Shown one piece after another: positions 42,821-54,539 of a stretch of 64,000 nt of DNA. The notes under the pieces are model-generated. The model was not told the DNA's origin. It did not search any database and was given only the letters and a program-made list of their open reading frames with translations. The DNA lies in contig OY992537.1 of the NCBI GenBank assembly GCA_963921195.1, positions 95,438,736 to 95,502,735 on the forward strand, given 5' to 3'. The translations under genes and the position numbers were made by a program. The stretch is from Pegoplata infirma. Its lineage: Eukaryota; Arthropoda; Insecta; Diptera; Anthomyiidae. Position 1 is the first letter of the stretch. Each line of letters starts with the position of its first letter.

Positions 42821-44433
42821 CACTCAAAAAAAAAAGTTTGTAAAATGACATAAAATCCCCGTGATTTTACGGGGCAGGTTTTGTAAAATATGTACTAGCA
42901 AGAATCCCCGTAATGTTACGGGGATAATTTGTAAATTGATTTAACAAAAAAATTACGGGGAGAAAGTGTAAATTTACAATTTTTTTTGTAAAATATTATA
43001 AAGTAGAAAATCAAAAAATAAAATTGTAGATTTACAAATTGTTTGGTTTAACTACAGTTTTTTATGGCTTGTATATTTACAGTAAAAAGTGGTAAATTTA
43101 CAATTTTTATTGTAAATATACCATTTTTTCTTATTTTTTGCCGTAAAAACAGTAGTTTAACCACATAATTTGTAAATTTGCAATATTTTTTTTGTATTTT
43201 CTACTTCATTTTTGTAAAATTACAACTTTTTCTGTAAGTATACAATTTTGTTTTCTAAACTTTCATATTTGTTTTGTAAATTTACAAAAAATTTGGTATA
43301 TTTACATATTGGTTTTGTAAATTTAAAGGTTTTTTCCATTGGTGCATCTTATTTTTCCTTCTTCGGCAGCTGGAGTAGCACTTTAACAACCTAAAATGAT
43401 TTTTTTTTTTCACTTGAACACTTTTAACAAACTTTTTAGAGTATAACACTGCACTTTTTTATTTTTTTTTCGGAATTTCGTTTTTTTTAAATAGAACATA
43501 TGAGAATTGCGAAGGAGGCTACACAAGAAATTTCTTATATTTTCAAGAAAAACTAGTCAAAAAAATTACCTTTTTTTTAATTTTTAATTATTTTAGCAAG
43601 TATTTTTAAAAAATTATAAAAAAAAACTTTGGATATTGTAGATTGGACGTTTAAGTATCTGATAAAATAAGAAAAAACTCAATTTTTCATAATTGACAGC
43701 TTTTGATTGACATTTTAGTGCCAGATTTAAAAAAAAGTACCAAAAAAATATGGTAAAATTACCAAAAAATGGTAAAAATACAAACAAAAAAACTAGAACA
43801 ATAATATAGTAAAAACATATAAAAATTGTGGTATTTTACTTAAAGCAAGTTACCAAAAAATTGTCTTGATATTCAATTTTTTTGATAAAGCTTACAACTA
43901 ATTGAAAAATGTTTGTATCCGGAACTTAAAAAATTTTCAAAATTTTTTTATGAAATTTTTTATTTATAAAAAATAATTTTCAACAAAATATGGACTTAGA
44001 AAATTTTTGCGTCTCCTATTGTTGCATAATTATTTTTCAATACAAATTTCTGTTTAATTACATTTTTTTGTGTCAAAATACGGAAAACCTTGTAAACTAA
44101 AAAATCTTTAAAAAAATTGTTTGTAATAAAACATTTTTTGGTAGAAAGACTAAATACTATCAAATAAAATGTTGTTGTACAATTACAATTTTCTTGTGTA
44201 AAACAACTAAACACCTTGTATTTTTTTTTAATTTGTAAAATAACTATTTTTTTTGTTAATTTACCTAAAAAAATTGTTAAATAAATTTACCAACATATTA
44301 TAGTAAAATTACAAAGCGCACGGTAGTTTTGTTTTATTAAAAATACAAGAATTTTTGTAAATAGACAAAAATATTAGTAAAATAGAATTACAAGACCTTT
44401 TGCTTGTAATTTTACAAACTTTTTTTTTGAGTG
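42821..44433. mobile_element. TA-flanked CACTCAAAAA-ended element
   Basis: The ends CACTCAAAAAAAAAAGTTTG and CAAACTTTTTTTTTGAGTG (complementary) lie between TA at 42819-42820 and TA at 44434-44435, a Tc1/mariner-type duplication. It is 1613 bp. Near the left end, two small hairpins of type CCCCGTRATNTTACGGGG occur (42857-42875 and 42904-42922). The interior is dominated by TTTACAATTT/TAAATTTACA words. No transposase. Its right third lies in the duplicated segment described next. Confidence 0.65.
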
Positions 44434-44709
44434 TACATACATATACAAAAAACTATAAACTAAATGAGAATTCAAAACACGAAGAGAATAAAAAAATTAT
44501 TAAATTTTGTATTAAATTATTTACTCAAATTTTCTTTTTAATTTTTGAGTAAATTTTTTATTGCGTCAATTATAAAATTACTCAAATCTTATTTTAAAAT
44601 TTAAACAAGTATTACTCAAATTGTTTTTCTCAATATTTTTTTCTGTGTGGTAAGAAAAATCAGTTTAATTTCCGTTAGAAAAAAATTTTTTTTTTGTCTT
44701 TGAGATTCT
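43849..44709. repeat. 861 bp tandem duplication, unit 1
   Basis: The segment starting GTTACCAAAAAATTGTCTTG is repeated immediately at 44710-45570, with no difference that I can see. The second unit is followed by GTTACCAAA, a 9 bp match to the unit start. The unit carries the right terminus of the element at 42821-44433 plus about 275 bp of flank. An identical 72-codon minus-strand open frame appears in both units only because they are copies. Confidence 0.9.
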
Positions 44710-45570
44710 GTTACCAAAAAATTGTCTTGATATTCAATTTTTTTGATAAAGCTTACAACTAATTGAAAAATGTTTGTATCCGGAACTTAAAAAATTTTCA
44801 AAATTTTTTTATGAAATTTTTTATTTATAAAAAATAATTTTCAACAAAATATGGACTTAGAAAATTTTTGCGTCTCCTATTGTTGCATAATTATTTTTCA
44901 ATACAAATTTCTGTTTAATTACATTTTTTTGTGTCAAAATACGGAAAACCTTGTAAACTAAAAAATCTTTAAAAAAATTGTTTGTAATAAAACATTTTTT
45001 GGTAGAAAGACTAAATACTATCAAATAAAATGTTGTTGTACAATTACAATTTTCTTGTGTAAAACAACTAAACACCTTGTATTTTTTTTTAATTTGTAAA
45101 ATAACTATTTTTTTTGTTAATTTACCTAAAAAAATTGTTAAATAAATTTACCAACATATTATAGTAAAATTACAAAGCGCACGGTAGTTTTGTTTTATTA
45201 AAAATACAAGAATTTTTGTAAATAGACAAAAATATTAGTAAAATAGAATTACAAGACCTTTTGCTTGTAATTTTACAAACTTTTTTTTTGAGTGTACATA
45301 CATATACAAAAAACTATAAACTAAATGAGAATTCAAAACACGAAGAGAATAAAAAAATTATTAAATTTTGTATTAAATTATTTACTCAAATTTTCTTTTT
45401 AATTTTTGAGTAAATTTTTTATTGCGTCAATTATAAAATTACTCAAATCTTATTTTAAAATTTAAACAAGTATTACTCAAATTGTTTTTCTCAATATTTT
45501 TTTCTGTGTGGTAAGAAAAATCAGTTTAATTTCCGTTAGAAAAAAATTTTTTTTTTGTCTTTGAGATTCT
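44710..45570. repeat. 861 bp tandem duplication, unit 2
   Basis: Apparently exact copy of 43849-44709. It contains a second copy of the CACTC-element right end at 45294. The lack of divergence means a very recent event or an assembly artefact. Confidence 0.9.
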
Positions 45571-45639
45571 GTTACCAAAGTTCACTTTTCTAAATTTTCT
45601 TGATTCTATTAGTTTTCGAGATATCTGTGCGTTACACAG

Positions 45640-46050
45640 GGAACGACAATTCAAAAATAAGGTGTTTTTTAGAGGTTGCTGTGGTTCTTAAAGGGGGAAC
45701 TTTTTTCCCTGTTCCGATATTGCCCATTTCCGAACTTAACCAGTCATAAGAGATATTCGTGCCAAATTTCAGAAACATACACAGAAAGTATTGAAAACGA
45801 ATTTCAATCACCAAAAAACGCGGTTTCAATTAATTTTGTAATTGAAACTCCTCCGATGAAGAAAATTGTTATATCAATTATCAAATTGTAGGATATTAAT
45901 TGAAATAGTTTTTTTGAATCAAACACTTTTTTGATTTGATCACAAATTTAATTATTTTTTTTTTTTTTTAAAGTCAATCAAAATAAAGATTGATTTAACG
46001 AATGAATTGTAAACTTATGACAAAATTATGAAGAAATTCATATATAACCG
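45640..46050. mobile_element. DINE-type internal piece and CACAGAAAG MITE fragment
   Basis: 45660-45777 (AGGTTGCTGTGGTTCTTAAA, CCGATATTGCCCATTTCCGA, GAGATATTCGTGCCAAATTT) matches the interior of the DINE-like element at 49370-49440 plus 50909-50935. At 45780, after TA, CACAGAAAGTATTGAAAACG begins a MITE related to 27205-27690; its other end is not found. Confidence 0.55.
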
Positions 46051-47287
46051 GGAAACAGAGAAAAATTTAGAATAACTCAAAAAGTTTTGAATAAAAAGCA
46101 GAAAAATTCTGCAAAATCCAAAGCACGTTCAGAAAGTTTATAAAATGTAAAAAAAAACAGTAAACTTCGGAAAATTTAAGAAATGTTATACATAAAATTG
46201 TATCCAATTTAAACGTCCATCACTAGGTGTAGGGTTTAAAAACATTAAATAACATATCACGTAAATTTATGATTGTCAATAATAAATTATTTCAACATAC
46301 ACTACACAGAGTATTTAAAATTAGAGGTAGAGAAGTTGTGATAAAATTGGAAGGGTAATTCTGTTGGAATTATAAAAGAGAAGTATACTAAAGAGAATGC
46401 AAGTGTTCATATAATTATAAAAACAAAGTTGAAGTTTTTAAATCTCGACTTATATTTGCTGGGCGATTGAACTGACTTCAAATTGCCTACAGATCAGAAG
46501 AGCGACAATTTAACGCTTACAACGTGTATGGGTCCCCCATTGAAAATTATAAGAAATATTTTAAGAAATAAATTTAAAAAAAATAATGAATTTTTTAAGT
46601 CTAAGTAGAAACAAATAATAATAATAAAAAAAAACAACTGAAGAAGACATTGTTTATTTAAACAACAAAAAATGTAATAATCATTTAACCGGTTTTTTGA
46701 TAAAATTTAATGGTTTTTAAAAATGTTTTGTTTTTTGTTTTTTTTCTCTAAACAAATAAACATGACACAAAGTTGTAGATTTAAATATTTTTTTTTGAAC
46801 ATTCAATTATTGTTTATGAATATTAAATGATGAGTTTGATTTTTTGAAAATATATTTAAGTGTTTATTAAATTAGCAAAAGTTCAATAAACAACAAATTA
46901 TAACTAGTTTTAAATGTTTTAATTTTTGTTTTTGTCAAAAATAAAACAAAAAAATAAATAAAAGTAAAGGTAGTTTCTGGTAGCGACTAAGAGGTGTAGA
47001 AGAAGGTTGTTTGCAAGTTAAAAAAAAACATGTGCTAAACCAGATTTTATTAAGATAAGAATGGAAAATCCATTAAAATTTATTTAAATTAAAAATTAAA
47101 TTAACACAAACAGATTTTTGGGGGGTTTTATACAAATTTTTTTAAAAAAAAATGTTGATGGCAACATGTGGACAAGCTTATGTTAAGCTTCGAAAAAAGG
47201 ATGTTGCAAGCAACATTTTACTACAAAATTCTGTCAAATAGGTTTTAATATTTATTTTGAAATTTAGTGTATTATAGTAATATAAAA
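46051..47287. other. AT-rich DNA with no recognised gene
   Basis: No gene recognised. GTTGATGGCAACATG (about 47154) and ATGTTGCAAGCAACAT (47200-47215) are isolated copies of the palindrome family seen in 1-9 kb. Confidence 0.5.
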
Positions 47288-47330
47288 ACAAGTGAGAGTG
47301 TTACATTCGGCTGTTCCCAATCTTTTATAC

Positions 47331-49160
47331 CAATGGTTCTCAAACGGTGGGTCGCGGCCCCCTAGGGGGTCGCGGAAGAGTTTCAGGCGGGTCGCAAACA
47401 ATTTTGTTAAAACCTTAAATTTTGATAAATTTCAATTTAACAACACATTTTTTTATTGCTGTGTTATAAAAATATACAAATACTTTTATTAAAGAAATAA
47501 ATTATTTCCATCATTTAAGGTCCCTCCGTAATCACTGTGCAGTTGTTAATTTCCCGGGATGCCCAACACAGACTTGTGAAGTTTTTTGGCTGAGTCTGGG
47601 ATCTGACAGTTCGTATTCTTTTAACTTTTCGATGTAGATTCCGAATCAGGGTTTTAAATTTTTTTAGTACGTTATTTTTTTGAGAAAATATATCGTGAAC
47701 CTATATTCAAAATATGCCAACTCAAATTTGACGGAAATGAGTTTCCGATGGCAAATAGCTCCCCTATGTAATACCTATCTGCCATAAAAATTTCAGAGCA
47801 AAAAAATAATTTGTTGTCGTTTTGCATCCATTTTTGTTATTCTGCTAACTCAAAGTACATATTTTTTTGGTGGAAATAAATGCCAACTCCCATTGTAAAT
47901 TTCCAAAAATTTTTCAAAAAATTTTTAAAAAAAAATTAGACCACATATCTTATTGCATTTGCCATGCTAAACACGAATCTTGTAAAGATTTTGATATCTA
48001 ATGACTGGTTCTCGAGATATTGCCATTTTAAAAATATCGGTAAATAGTGTTTGCAAAAAAAAAAATGGTTATATTTATGTAACTTTCAAACTATTTATCA
48101 GATTGAAACATTATGAATGGGGCAAATAAAGTCAATGATATACGCTTTCAAAATAGCTGGTTTGGATTGACCCTATTGCAATACAGCGTGAGTTACAGAG
48201 TCCCAAAGTTGACCACCCTGAGATTAAAAGGCTTTCGGAGCTAGTAACTTTTAAAAATATGCAAAGATTTTTAATTTTTTGTTCAGTTTTTGCAATTACC
48301 GTACTAAGGATAACAAAAACCAAAAAAAAAATTTTTTTTTAAATTTTTCCAAAAAAAAATTTATTTTTATTTTCCGACAAAATATGCCAACTCTAAAAAA
48401 ATATTTGTTTTTTGATATAGTAATAAATGCCATCTCTCAAAAATGTGCAAACCAGTGCAAAATATGAAAATTTTTGCATAGGTAAAAATTTTTTAGAGTA
48501 TTTAAACCATCTTTTGGAAGGTACATTGTTTATTTTTGCAATAATACGCGAAATAACTAGTTTTTTAGCTCTCCTGAACAGTAAGCTTTTTCGAGTTGGC
48601 ATTTATTGAATATAGTTCGACGATATACGAAGTTCACAAAAACGTATTTTTGTGGGATCTGACCACTTTTTTTGATTTATTTTTTAATGCTGATTCCAAA
48701 TCTGGATCCGAATAACGGATCTAGATTCGTGATAGAATAAAATTTCGATCAATACCAAACATTGGCACATAATTTTGAAAAAAGAACTCCAAATTAGACT
48801 TTAAATGTTTTCTTGGTAAAAATTTCTTCATTGCTGATCAGGTTGAATTTGTATTTTTCTTTTCGATATAAAATGCCGTAGTTCCGGACCTGGTTTCCAA
48901 ATTTTTGAGAAAATTGAGGTCAAAGTTCACAAAAATTGTTTTTTTTTTTTAATTTTAAGAAGTCTGGAATCTGACCAAAGGGTTTCGATTAATTTTTCAA
49001 TGTTGCTTCTGAATTTGGTTTCCAAATTTTTCCATTACTTTAGGTTTTTAAAAAAGCTGAGGGCAAAGTTCACGTTAATTTTTTTTTTTATGTTGGGGAG
49101 TCGCGAAAAATTTCAAATATTGTAAAGGAGTCGCAAAGCAAAAGTTAGTGAGAAGCTCTG
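47331..49160. mobile_element. hAT-like element with CAATGGTTCTCAAAC end, perfect 8 bp TSD
   Basis: An 1830 bp element starting CAATGGTTCTCAAACGGTGG, then GTCGCGGCCCCC. It ends with AGTCGCAAAG...AGAAGCTCTG, whose complement is CAGAGCTTCTCA. It is flanked by TTTTATAC at 47323-47330 and 49161-49168, a perfect 8 bp duplication. CAGNGNTTCTCA ends followed by a GTCGC-rich block resemble hAT elements of the Charlie group known from animals. No transposase is present. The interior has degenerate tandem units around ATCTGACC and AAAGTTCACAAAAA words, and the nested element at 47690-48627. Confidence 0.82.
47690..48627. mobile_element. Inverted-repeat element with ATGCCAACTC ends, nested
   Basis: The left end TATATTCAAAATATGCCAAC and the complement of the right end (TATATTCAATAAATGCCAAC) are inverted. 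Further TATATCGT words lie outside on both sides. AATGCCAACTC recurs three times inside. No ORF with a recognisable domain. Confidence 0.5.
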
Positions 49161-49440
49161 TTTTATACCCTCCAAAATGTAAAAAAAAAAAATATAAAAA
49201 AATCCAGAAGCGTCTTTTTTTATTTTGGGGGGGGGGGGGGTTGGTTTGGAGACGTTAGGGAACACCTTCCCCTTGCGATTTTGAACTTCATATGAGATAA
49301 GAATGTTGCATTTGATTAGCAAAAGTACAAAAACAATGCAAAAAATGCGGTTTTTCTTAGGTTGGTTTAGTTCTCCAAGGGGGAACTTTTTTCCCCTTGG
49401 TCCGATTTTGCCCATTTCTAAACTTAACCTGCTTAGGAAT

Positions 49441-50900
49441 TAGGGTTGCCATTCGTACTGTTTTAAACAGTACATGTACTGTTTTTTATAAAAAGTACTG
49501 TTTTATGTACAGCAATTAAAACAGTACGCAAAAGTACTGTTTTTTAAAGCGTGTACTGTTTTTGTACGGTTTTTTATACTCACCACCAAAATGTAACATT
49601 TTTCGAAAAATGTTTCATATTTGATAAAATTTTAATTCAATTTTAAAAAAGGAGCTAAATGCAATTTTATACCACACTCAAAAAGAAAAATTATTTAAAA
49701 AGTGGAAAACTTAACTAAACTCAATAATGATTTAGCTCCATTGCCATGTTTTCCTTCTTTTTATCTAAATTTTTCTGAAAAATAAGAAAAAGAAAAAACT
49801 AGAAAATGGGAAAAAAATTATTTTATTGAGTACATCTCATTTAAAGTTCCGATTGCAGGCAGAACCCATTAGGTTCGGAACCTAGGGTCCAGACCATCTT
49901 AGTCCCAGTCCCATTGGGTCTATTAAGGATCGTCATAGATTTTGATTCAACATCTTTGCCCTTTTCGCTCTACCTTGCTTAGTTTTTAGGATACGGGAAT
50001 TTAAAGGCCCAAAAGGGTCTTTAGAATCTTAACGGGATAACTAAAAAACTATTACACGGAGGGATTAAGACGGTCGTGTAAAGAACTACAAAAATTTATT
50101 TGGCATTTTTTTTTTGTTTCGGCAATATTTTCTGAGTAATGAGGAACGCCCAAATTTTTAGATTCAAATTGGGGAGTCCATACATTGAAAGAGGACCGGA
50201 GATTCTTTAGAGATTTTTAGAATCGAAAATGAACACTTTTTTTGCTCTTTCTGGCTTAGTTTTTGAAACATTTTTTGAAAAAAAAAATCCTTTAATTGCA
50301 TAAAATTTACTAAACCTGAAGAAAAAACTTTATCAATTCTAAGAAGATAAATATGATGAACTAATTGGTTGCAATTTCTGTCAAAGAAATTTAAAAGTTT
50401 TTATTTAATTTTACTAAATTGTGAAAAAAACATTTTCCCAAAATTTAGTTAGGCCTTTGTTTGAGTGTAATAATACCGTTTTCGCGTTTGCTTTTTAAAG
50501 TCGTGTTTTAATTAAAACACTGTTTTATGGATTTTTTTATATGTTTTTGATAGGAAGATCGGTGTTTTAGTTAAGCGAAAGCATAGACTACAAAAGCTTT
50601 TCAAGATAAGATATCGCGGCAACTAAGACAAATGTTCCAAAAAATCAATCGTAATTTTTTTCAACACTGATAAAAAAATAGAATTAATTTGAGACGGTTT
50701 ACCTAAAATGTTCCACCGTTCTGTTAACAACCTTTTATGCTCGTTTTGGCTGAGATCTGTTTAAAATCATGGTAAAAGGGCTAAGTTTTTGTAGTTTGAT
50801 ATAAAATAAGACTTTTAAAAAAGTACTGTTTTTATTTGCAATGTACTGTTTTTTGAGACCAAATGTACTGTTATTCCATATTTCAAATCTGGTAACCCTA
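49441..50900. mobile_element. hAT-like non-autonomous element, copy 2, perfect 8 bp TSD
   Basis: A 1460 bp element with ends TAGGGTTGCCATTCGTACTG and TCTGGTAACCCTA. It is flanked by perfect TTAGGAAT duplications (49433-49440 and 50901-50908). It aligns with 12352-13799 along its full length, with small indels and scattered substitutions. GTACTGTTTT words repeat near both ends. Neither copy encodes a transposase. Confidence 0.9.
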
Positions 50901-51037
50901 TTAGGAATATAAGACATATTCGTGCCAAACTTCGGAAGTCTTGCTCTTTTATTTTGGACTGTATCGTGTCCTCTACAGACGGACGGACGGACATGGCTAG
51001 AATGTCTTAGAATTGATCACTGATCTATAAAATATAT

Positions 51038-52254
51038 GGGGCATTCCCTGTCAAATCGGACAATTTGAAAAAATTTTTTTAGATTTTCCCAATTTGTTTA
51101 CAGTTTTTAGTACCCTTCGAAAACTCCTTCGTGGTAAATTTACAGATTTTTTTGATGACCCGTTAAAAATATATCGAATTTTTAAAAACTTCTCAAACTT
51201 CTTTTACTCATAACTTCTTCAATAACGGTCCAAATTTCATTTTTTTTTTTTTCAAAATTTTTGTTTTTTTACGTACTTTAAAAAAATAAAAATCCCAAAA
51301 AAAAAATTAAAAGCGCTCTAGTATGCGATTTTAAAGTTCTAAAATTTAAATCTCATTTTCGAACATGTCTGTACTCTTGAATTTTTTTGAAATTTTTTTT
51401 TGTAAGACTTCTAACGATTCTACAAATTTTTTGCTCAGGAGGATCGTGGAATAACGATTATTACTATTTTTTCTAAATTTTTTGAAAAAAATTTATTGTA
51501 ATTTTCTAATCTTTAAATCATTTCTACTGCTCCAATGGTGCGTCATAGAGGGGTCATTTCCAAGACCGACCCCCATTAATTTTTACGTCTTAACATTTCT
51601 TTGGAACATACTAATACCCTATCTCCAATTTCTAAGGGGGCTCCCACACAAAACGACATTTTTTAAAATTTGCTCCATCCGCTCTAACTGCCCTAATAGT
51701 GCCCTTAGAGCAACAAAATGTATGACCAATCCACAATATTTTTTTAGTCCAAACATTTTCTCTGAACACACCTACCCTCTTTCTTTAACTGTTAAGGCGG
51801 TCCCCATACAATTTTTTTATTTTTTTGTAAATTTGGGTTATTTAATCAGCTTCCACCGGTCCAATGGTGCGTCCGAGAGGGGTCATTAGTGAGACCGACC
51901 CCCATTTATTTTTGCCCTACAACATTTTTTTAAAACATGCCTACGCCCTATCTCCACTCCCTAAGTAGGCTCCCATACAAATATGGTTTTTTTTTTAAAC
52001 GTAAAAAAAACAAAAATTTTGAAGAAAAAAAAAAATTAAATTGAAAAATTTACCATTATTGAAGAAGTAATGAGTAAAAAAGTTTGAGTAAAGGAACAAA
52101 CTACCAATTTTTAAAAATTCGATATCTTTTTGAACGGGTCATCAAACTGAAAATTTTAACACGAAGGAGTTTTTGAAAGGTACTAAAAACTGTAAACAAA
52201 TTGGGAAAATCTAAAAAAAAATTTTCAAAGTGTCCGATTTGACATGGAATGCCC
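51038..52254. mobile_element. Long-TIR element (family C), copy 2
   Basis: It starts GGGGCATTCCCTGTCAAATC and ends TTTGACATGGAATGCCC (the last C is changed). Arms of about 300 bp with ATCCCAAAAA and AAGCGCTCTAGTATGCGATT. Three degenerate tandem units of about 165 bp follow (CCAATGGTGCGTC, GACCGACCCCCAT, ACCCTATCTCC). The 135-codon open frame at 51482-51889 crosses these units and has no recognisable domain; similar frames in the other copies reflect shared DNA. The host DINE ATAT run lies on both sides. Confidence 0.75.
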
Positions 52255-52347
52255 AATATACTATATGGGGTCCTAGACCGATATTTCGATGCGTTACACA
52301 CGGAATGACAAAATGAGTATACCCTCATATTGTAGTTGGAGGGTATA

Positions 52348-53008
52348 ATAAGAAACTAATAAGCAGTCATGGCATGAAGCATTGCCTACAAGAATAATCA
52401 TGTTGTTAGCAACATGTTGCTTAAAAGAAACTCACTACGATGAATTGAATTTCACACATATTTGGATGTAATAAAAAACTGATTACGATATTAAATCTTT
52501 AATTTAAGATTATGAAAACTGCTACTTCAACTAATAGAAAACATAATGTTGCTAGCAACATGTTGCTCAAAGTAAACAAACTGGGTTTTTATTAAATTTC
52601 TCACTTTCTTAGATATAGGTAAAACAATAAATTATATTACTACGAAATTTAGAAATATGTATATTAGTAATTGAAGGGAGCTTTACCAATAGGAATAATC
52701 AAGTTGCTAGCAACATGTTACTAGAAAAAAAAACTAACTGCAAATAATTGAATTTCACATACATTTAAAAGTACAACAAACTCGATAACTAAAATTTTAT
52801 CTTAAAATTGTTAAACTTATTTCTACAATCAATAAAAAAATAATCATGTTGCTAGGAACATGTTGCTGGTAGTTAAAATCAGGGTTTAAAAGCTTGGACA
52901 TATCTTTTTTTTGTTGTCTGATGGCTATTCCAAAAATATACCAAGCCATTTTTTTTATAACATTATGCTAAATGAAAATAGCGAACTATTTTAGCAGCTT
53001 AAGTGTTC
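52348..53008. repeat. Cluster of AGCAACATGTTGCT palindromes
   Basis: Four spaced copies: GTTGTTAGCAACATGTTGCT (about 52403), GTTGCTAGCAACATGTTGCT (about 52549), GTTGCTAGCAACATGTTACT (about 52702) and GTTGCTAGGAACATGTTGCT (about 52849). They are about 147-153 bp apart, so they form a decayed tandem array with a period near 150 bp. Confidence 0.75.
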
Positions 53009-53104
53009 GTTTGGACAACAAAAGGCTTTTTTTATTTTATGTATATCCAAAAAAGCAAAACAAGGTCTATTTTTTTTAAGTCTAAATATATTTAGCTTGT
53101 GTGT

Positions 53105-53215
53105 TTATTCTGCTTTGGACGCTGCGCGCTGCTTTTGGATTCTGCTTTTGGATTCTGCTTTTGGACGCTATTTTTGGATTCTGCTTTTGGACGATATTTT
53201 TGGATGCTGCTGTTA
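53105..53215. repeat. GCTTTTGGATTCTGC minisatellite
   Basis: About six imperfect units of roughly 18-20 bp, alternating GCTTTTGGATTCT with TTTTTGGACGCTA-like forms. The right arm has about one unit fewer (57310-57395), which explains the length difference of about 16 bp between the arms. Confidence 0.7.
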
Positions 53216-54398
53216 GACAAATATTTAGATTATTTTATATAAAATGGAATGAAGAATAAATAACTCAGCATTGAAAATCTTTTTTAATGATTTGTGTATT
53301 TTTAAGTGTAAATGAGTTTGTTAATACAAATGTAATGAAATTTGTAAATATTATTAGAAGTTACGATTTGTTTGTATTTAATTTAATACAAAATTAAAGT
53401 TAATTAAAATAAGACAATTGATTTTGTAAATTTAAGTATGTACATTTTTTTTTGGTGGTAGGGGGTGGTTTTACTAAACTGTATAATATTTCGTTAAATA
53501 CTTTAAACATAACTGTTGTTGAGAAAGAAAATTAACAGTTAACATTGAAATATATTTATGATGTACACCAAAACCTCAATATGCGGCCTTTTGTTTTAAT
53601 TAGAACACCGTAGTTCATTCAAGTAAAACTGAAGTTGTGCAAATATTGTATTTACGTTTTTTTTATTTAATTTTTTTATGCGCTAACGAAAAATCGAAAC
53701 AAATAAAATCAATCTATAATTGTGTTTTAAAGTGAATCTATAACTTTTTGCTATCAAAAAATTTTTATATAACCAAATTTCTATAGATAAAATTTCTAAG
53801 AATCTCAGATTTTTTCTATTAAAAAAATGCCCTAGATTCTTAGACACTTTAACTACAGAAGATGTCTCAGATTCTAAGGTATTTTTTTTTTTCATTAGAG
53901 AAAGTATCATCAATTGATAAAATTATTAAATTTAAAATCAATTGATAAATAGCAGACAAGGAAAAACTATAAAAATTAAAATTCATTATTGATTAAATTC
54001 AATTTTGAATTTTTCAAAAAATTCAAGAAAGAATTTTAAATAAAATTCTAAAAACAAATAAATATTTTTAAAATGTTTTAAAATTTATTTTTGAAAAAAA
54101 AAAATTCTATTTTTTTGAGAATTTTATTTTTGGAAATAATAAAATTCAAATGTTTTTGAGAAATTTATTGAAAAAAAAATTTTATTTCAAATACCTTATG
54201 AATTTTAAATAAAATTTGAATTTTTCCCTTGTCTGATAAAAAGTAAAAGTGAGGAACGAACTTTGTTAAATATTTTTGTTACATACTAATGTTTATCAAA
54301 GATTATTCAGCGTGTTTTTACCATTAAATTCAAAGTGAAACCAATAAGAAATTCACGGTTTTGTTCACAACTTTTGAACAACTGAAATTGCTGCTTAA

Positions 54399-54539
54399 TA
54401 CGGCGTTCACACTTGCTGTTTTGAAGTGTTCAAGAGTGAGATGTTTAAAAAAGTCTTTGTTCTGTGTCCATTACGTTTTTATTCTGCTACTGGTGTTTTG
54501 TTAAACAACTTGTTTAAGGTCGCTAGTGTGAACTCCATA
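54399..54539. mobile_element. 141 bp PIF/Harbinger-like MITE, TAA duplication
   Basis: The ends TACGGCGTTCACACTTGC and the complement of the right end (TATGGAGTTCACACTAGC) are inverted. TAA precedes (54396-54398) and follows (54540-54542) the insertion. The opposite arm of the inverted repeat preserves the empty site (GCTTAATGTTAC in complement) with one TAA. The 3 bp TAA duplication fits PIF/Harbinger. Confidence 0.75.

Larger units (their letters stand above)
47288..52347 (+). mobile_element. DINE-1-like element split by three transposons
   Basis: Host pieces are 47288-47330 (ACAAGTGAGAGTGTTACATT, CGGCTGTTCCCAATCTTTTA), 49169-49440, 50909-51037 (CAGACGGACGGACGGACATG) and 52255-52347 (CTATATGGGGTCCTAGACCG to the hairpin ACCCTCATATTGTAGTTGGA/GGGTATA). 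Together they form about 540 bp in normal DINE order. Two hAT elements and one family C element split it. This is a third DINE type, distinct in sequence from families A and B. Confidence 0.75.

Noticed and set aside
43996..45075. Two identical 72-codon proteins as a conserved gene pair
   Set aside because: Identity comes from the 861 bp DNA duplication, not from selection on protein. The reading is low complexity.
48279..48609. Overlapping short open frames on both strands as genes
   Set aside because: AT-rich chance frames within a nested non-coding transposon. No start context, domain or conserved copy.
49225..49245. Poly-G run as a G-quadruplex regulatory element
   Set aside because: A single G homopolymer in degenerate DINE sequence, without spaced G-tracts. 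More likely slippage or sequencing uncertainty.
51482..51889. 135-codon open frame as a membrane protein gene
   Set aside because: It crosses three tandem units of a non-coding transposon. The hydrophobic look comes from T-rich codons, and the frame is broken in the other copies.
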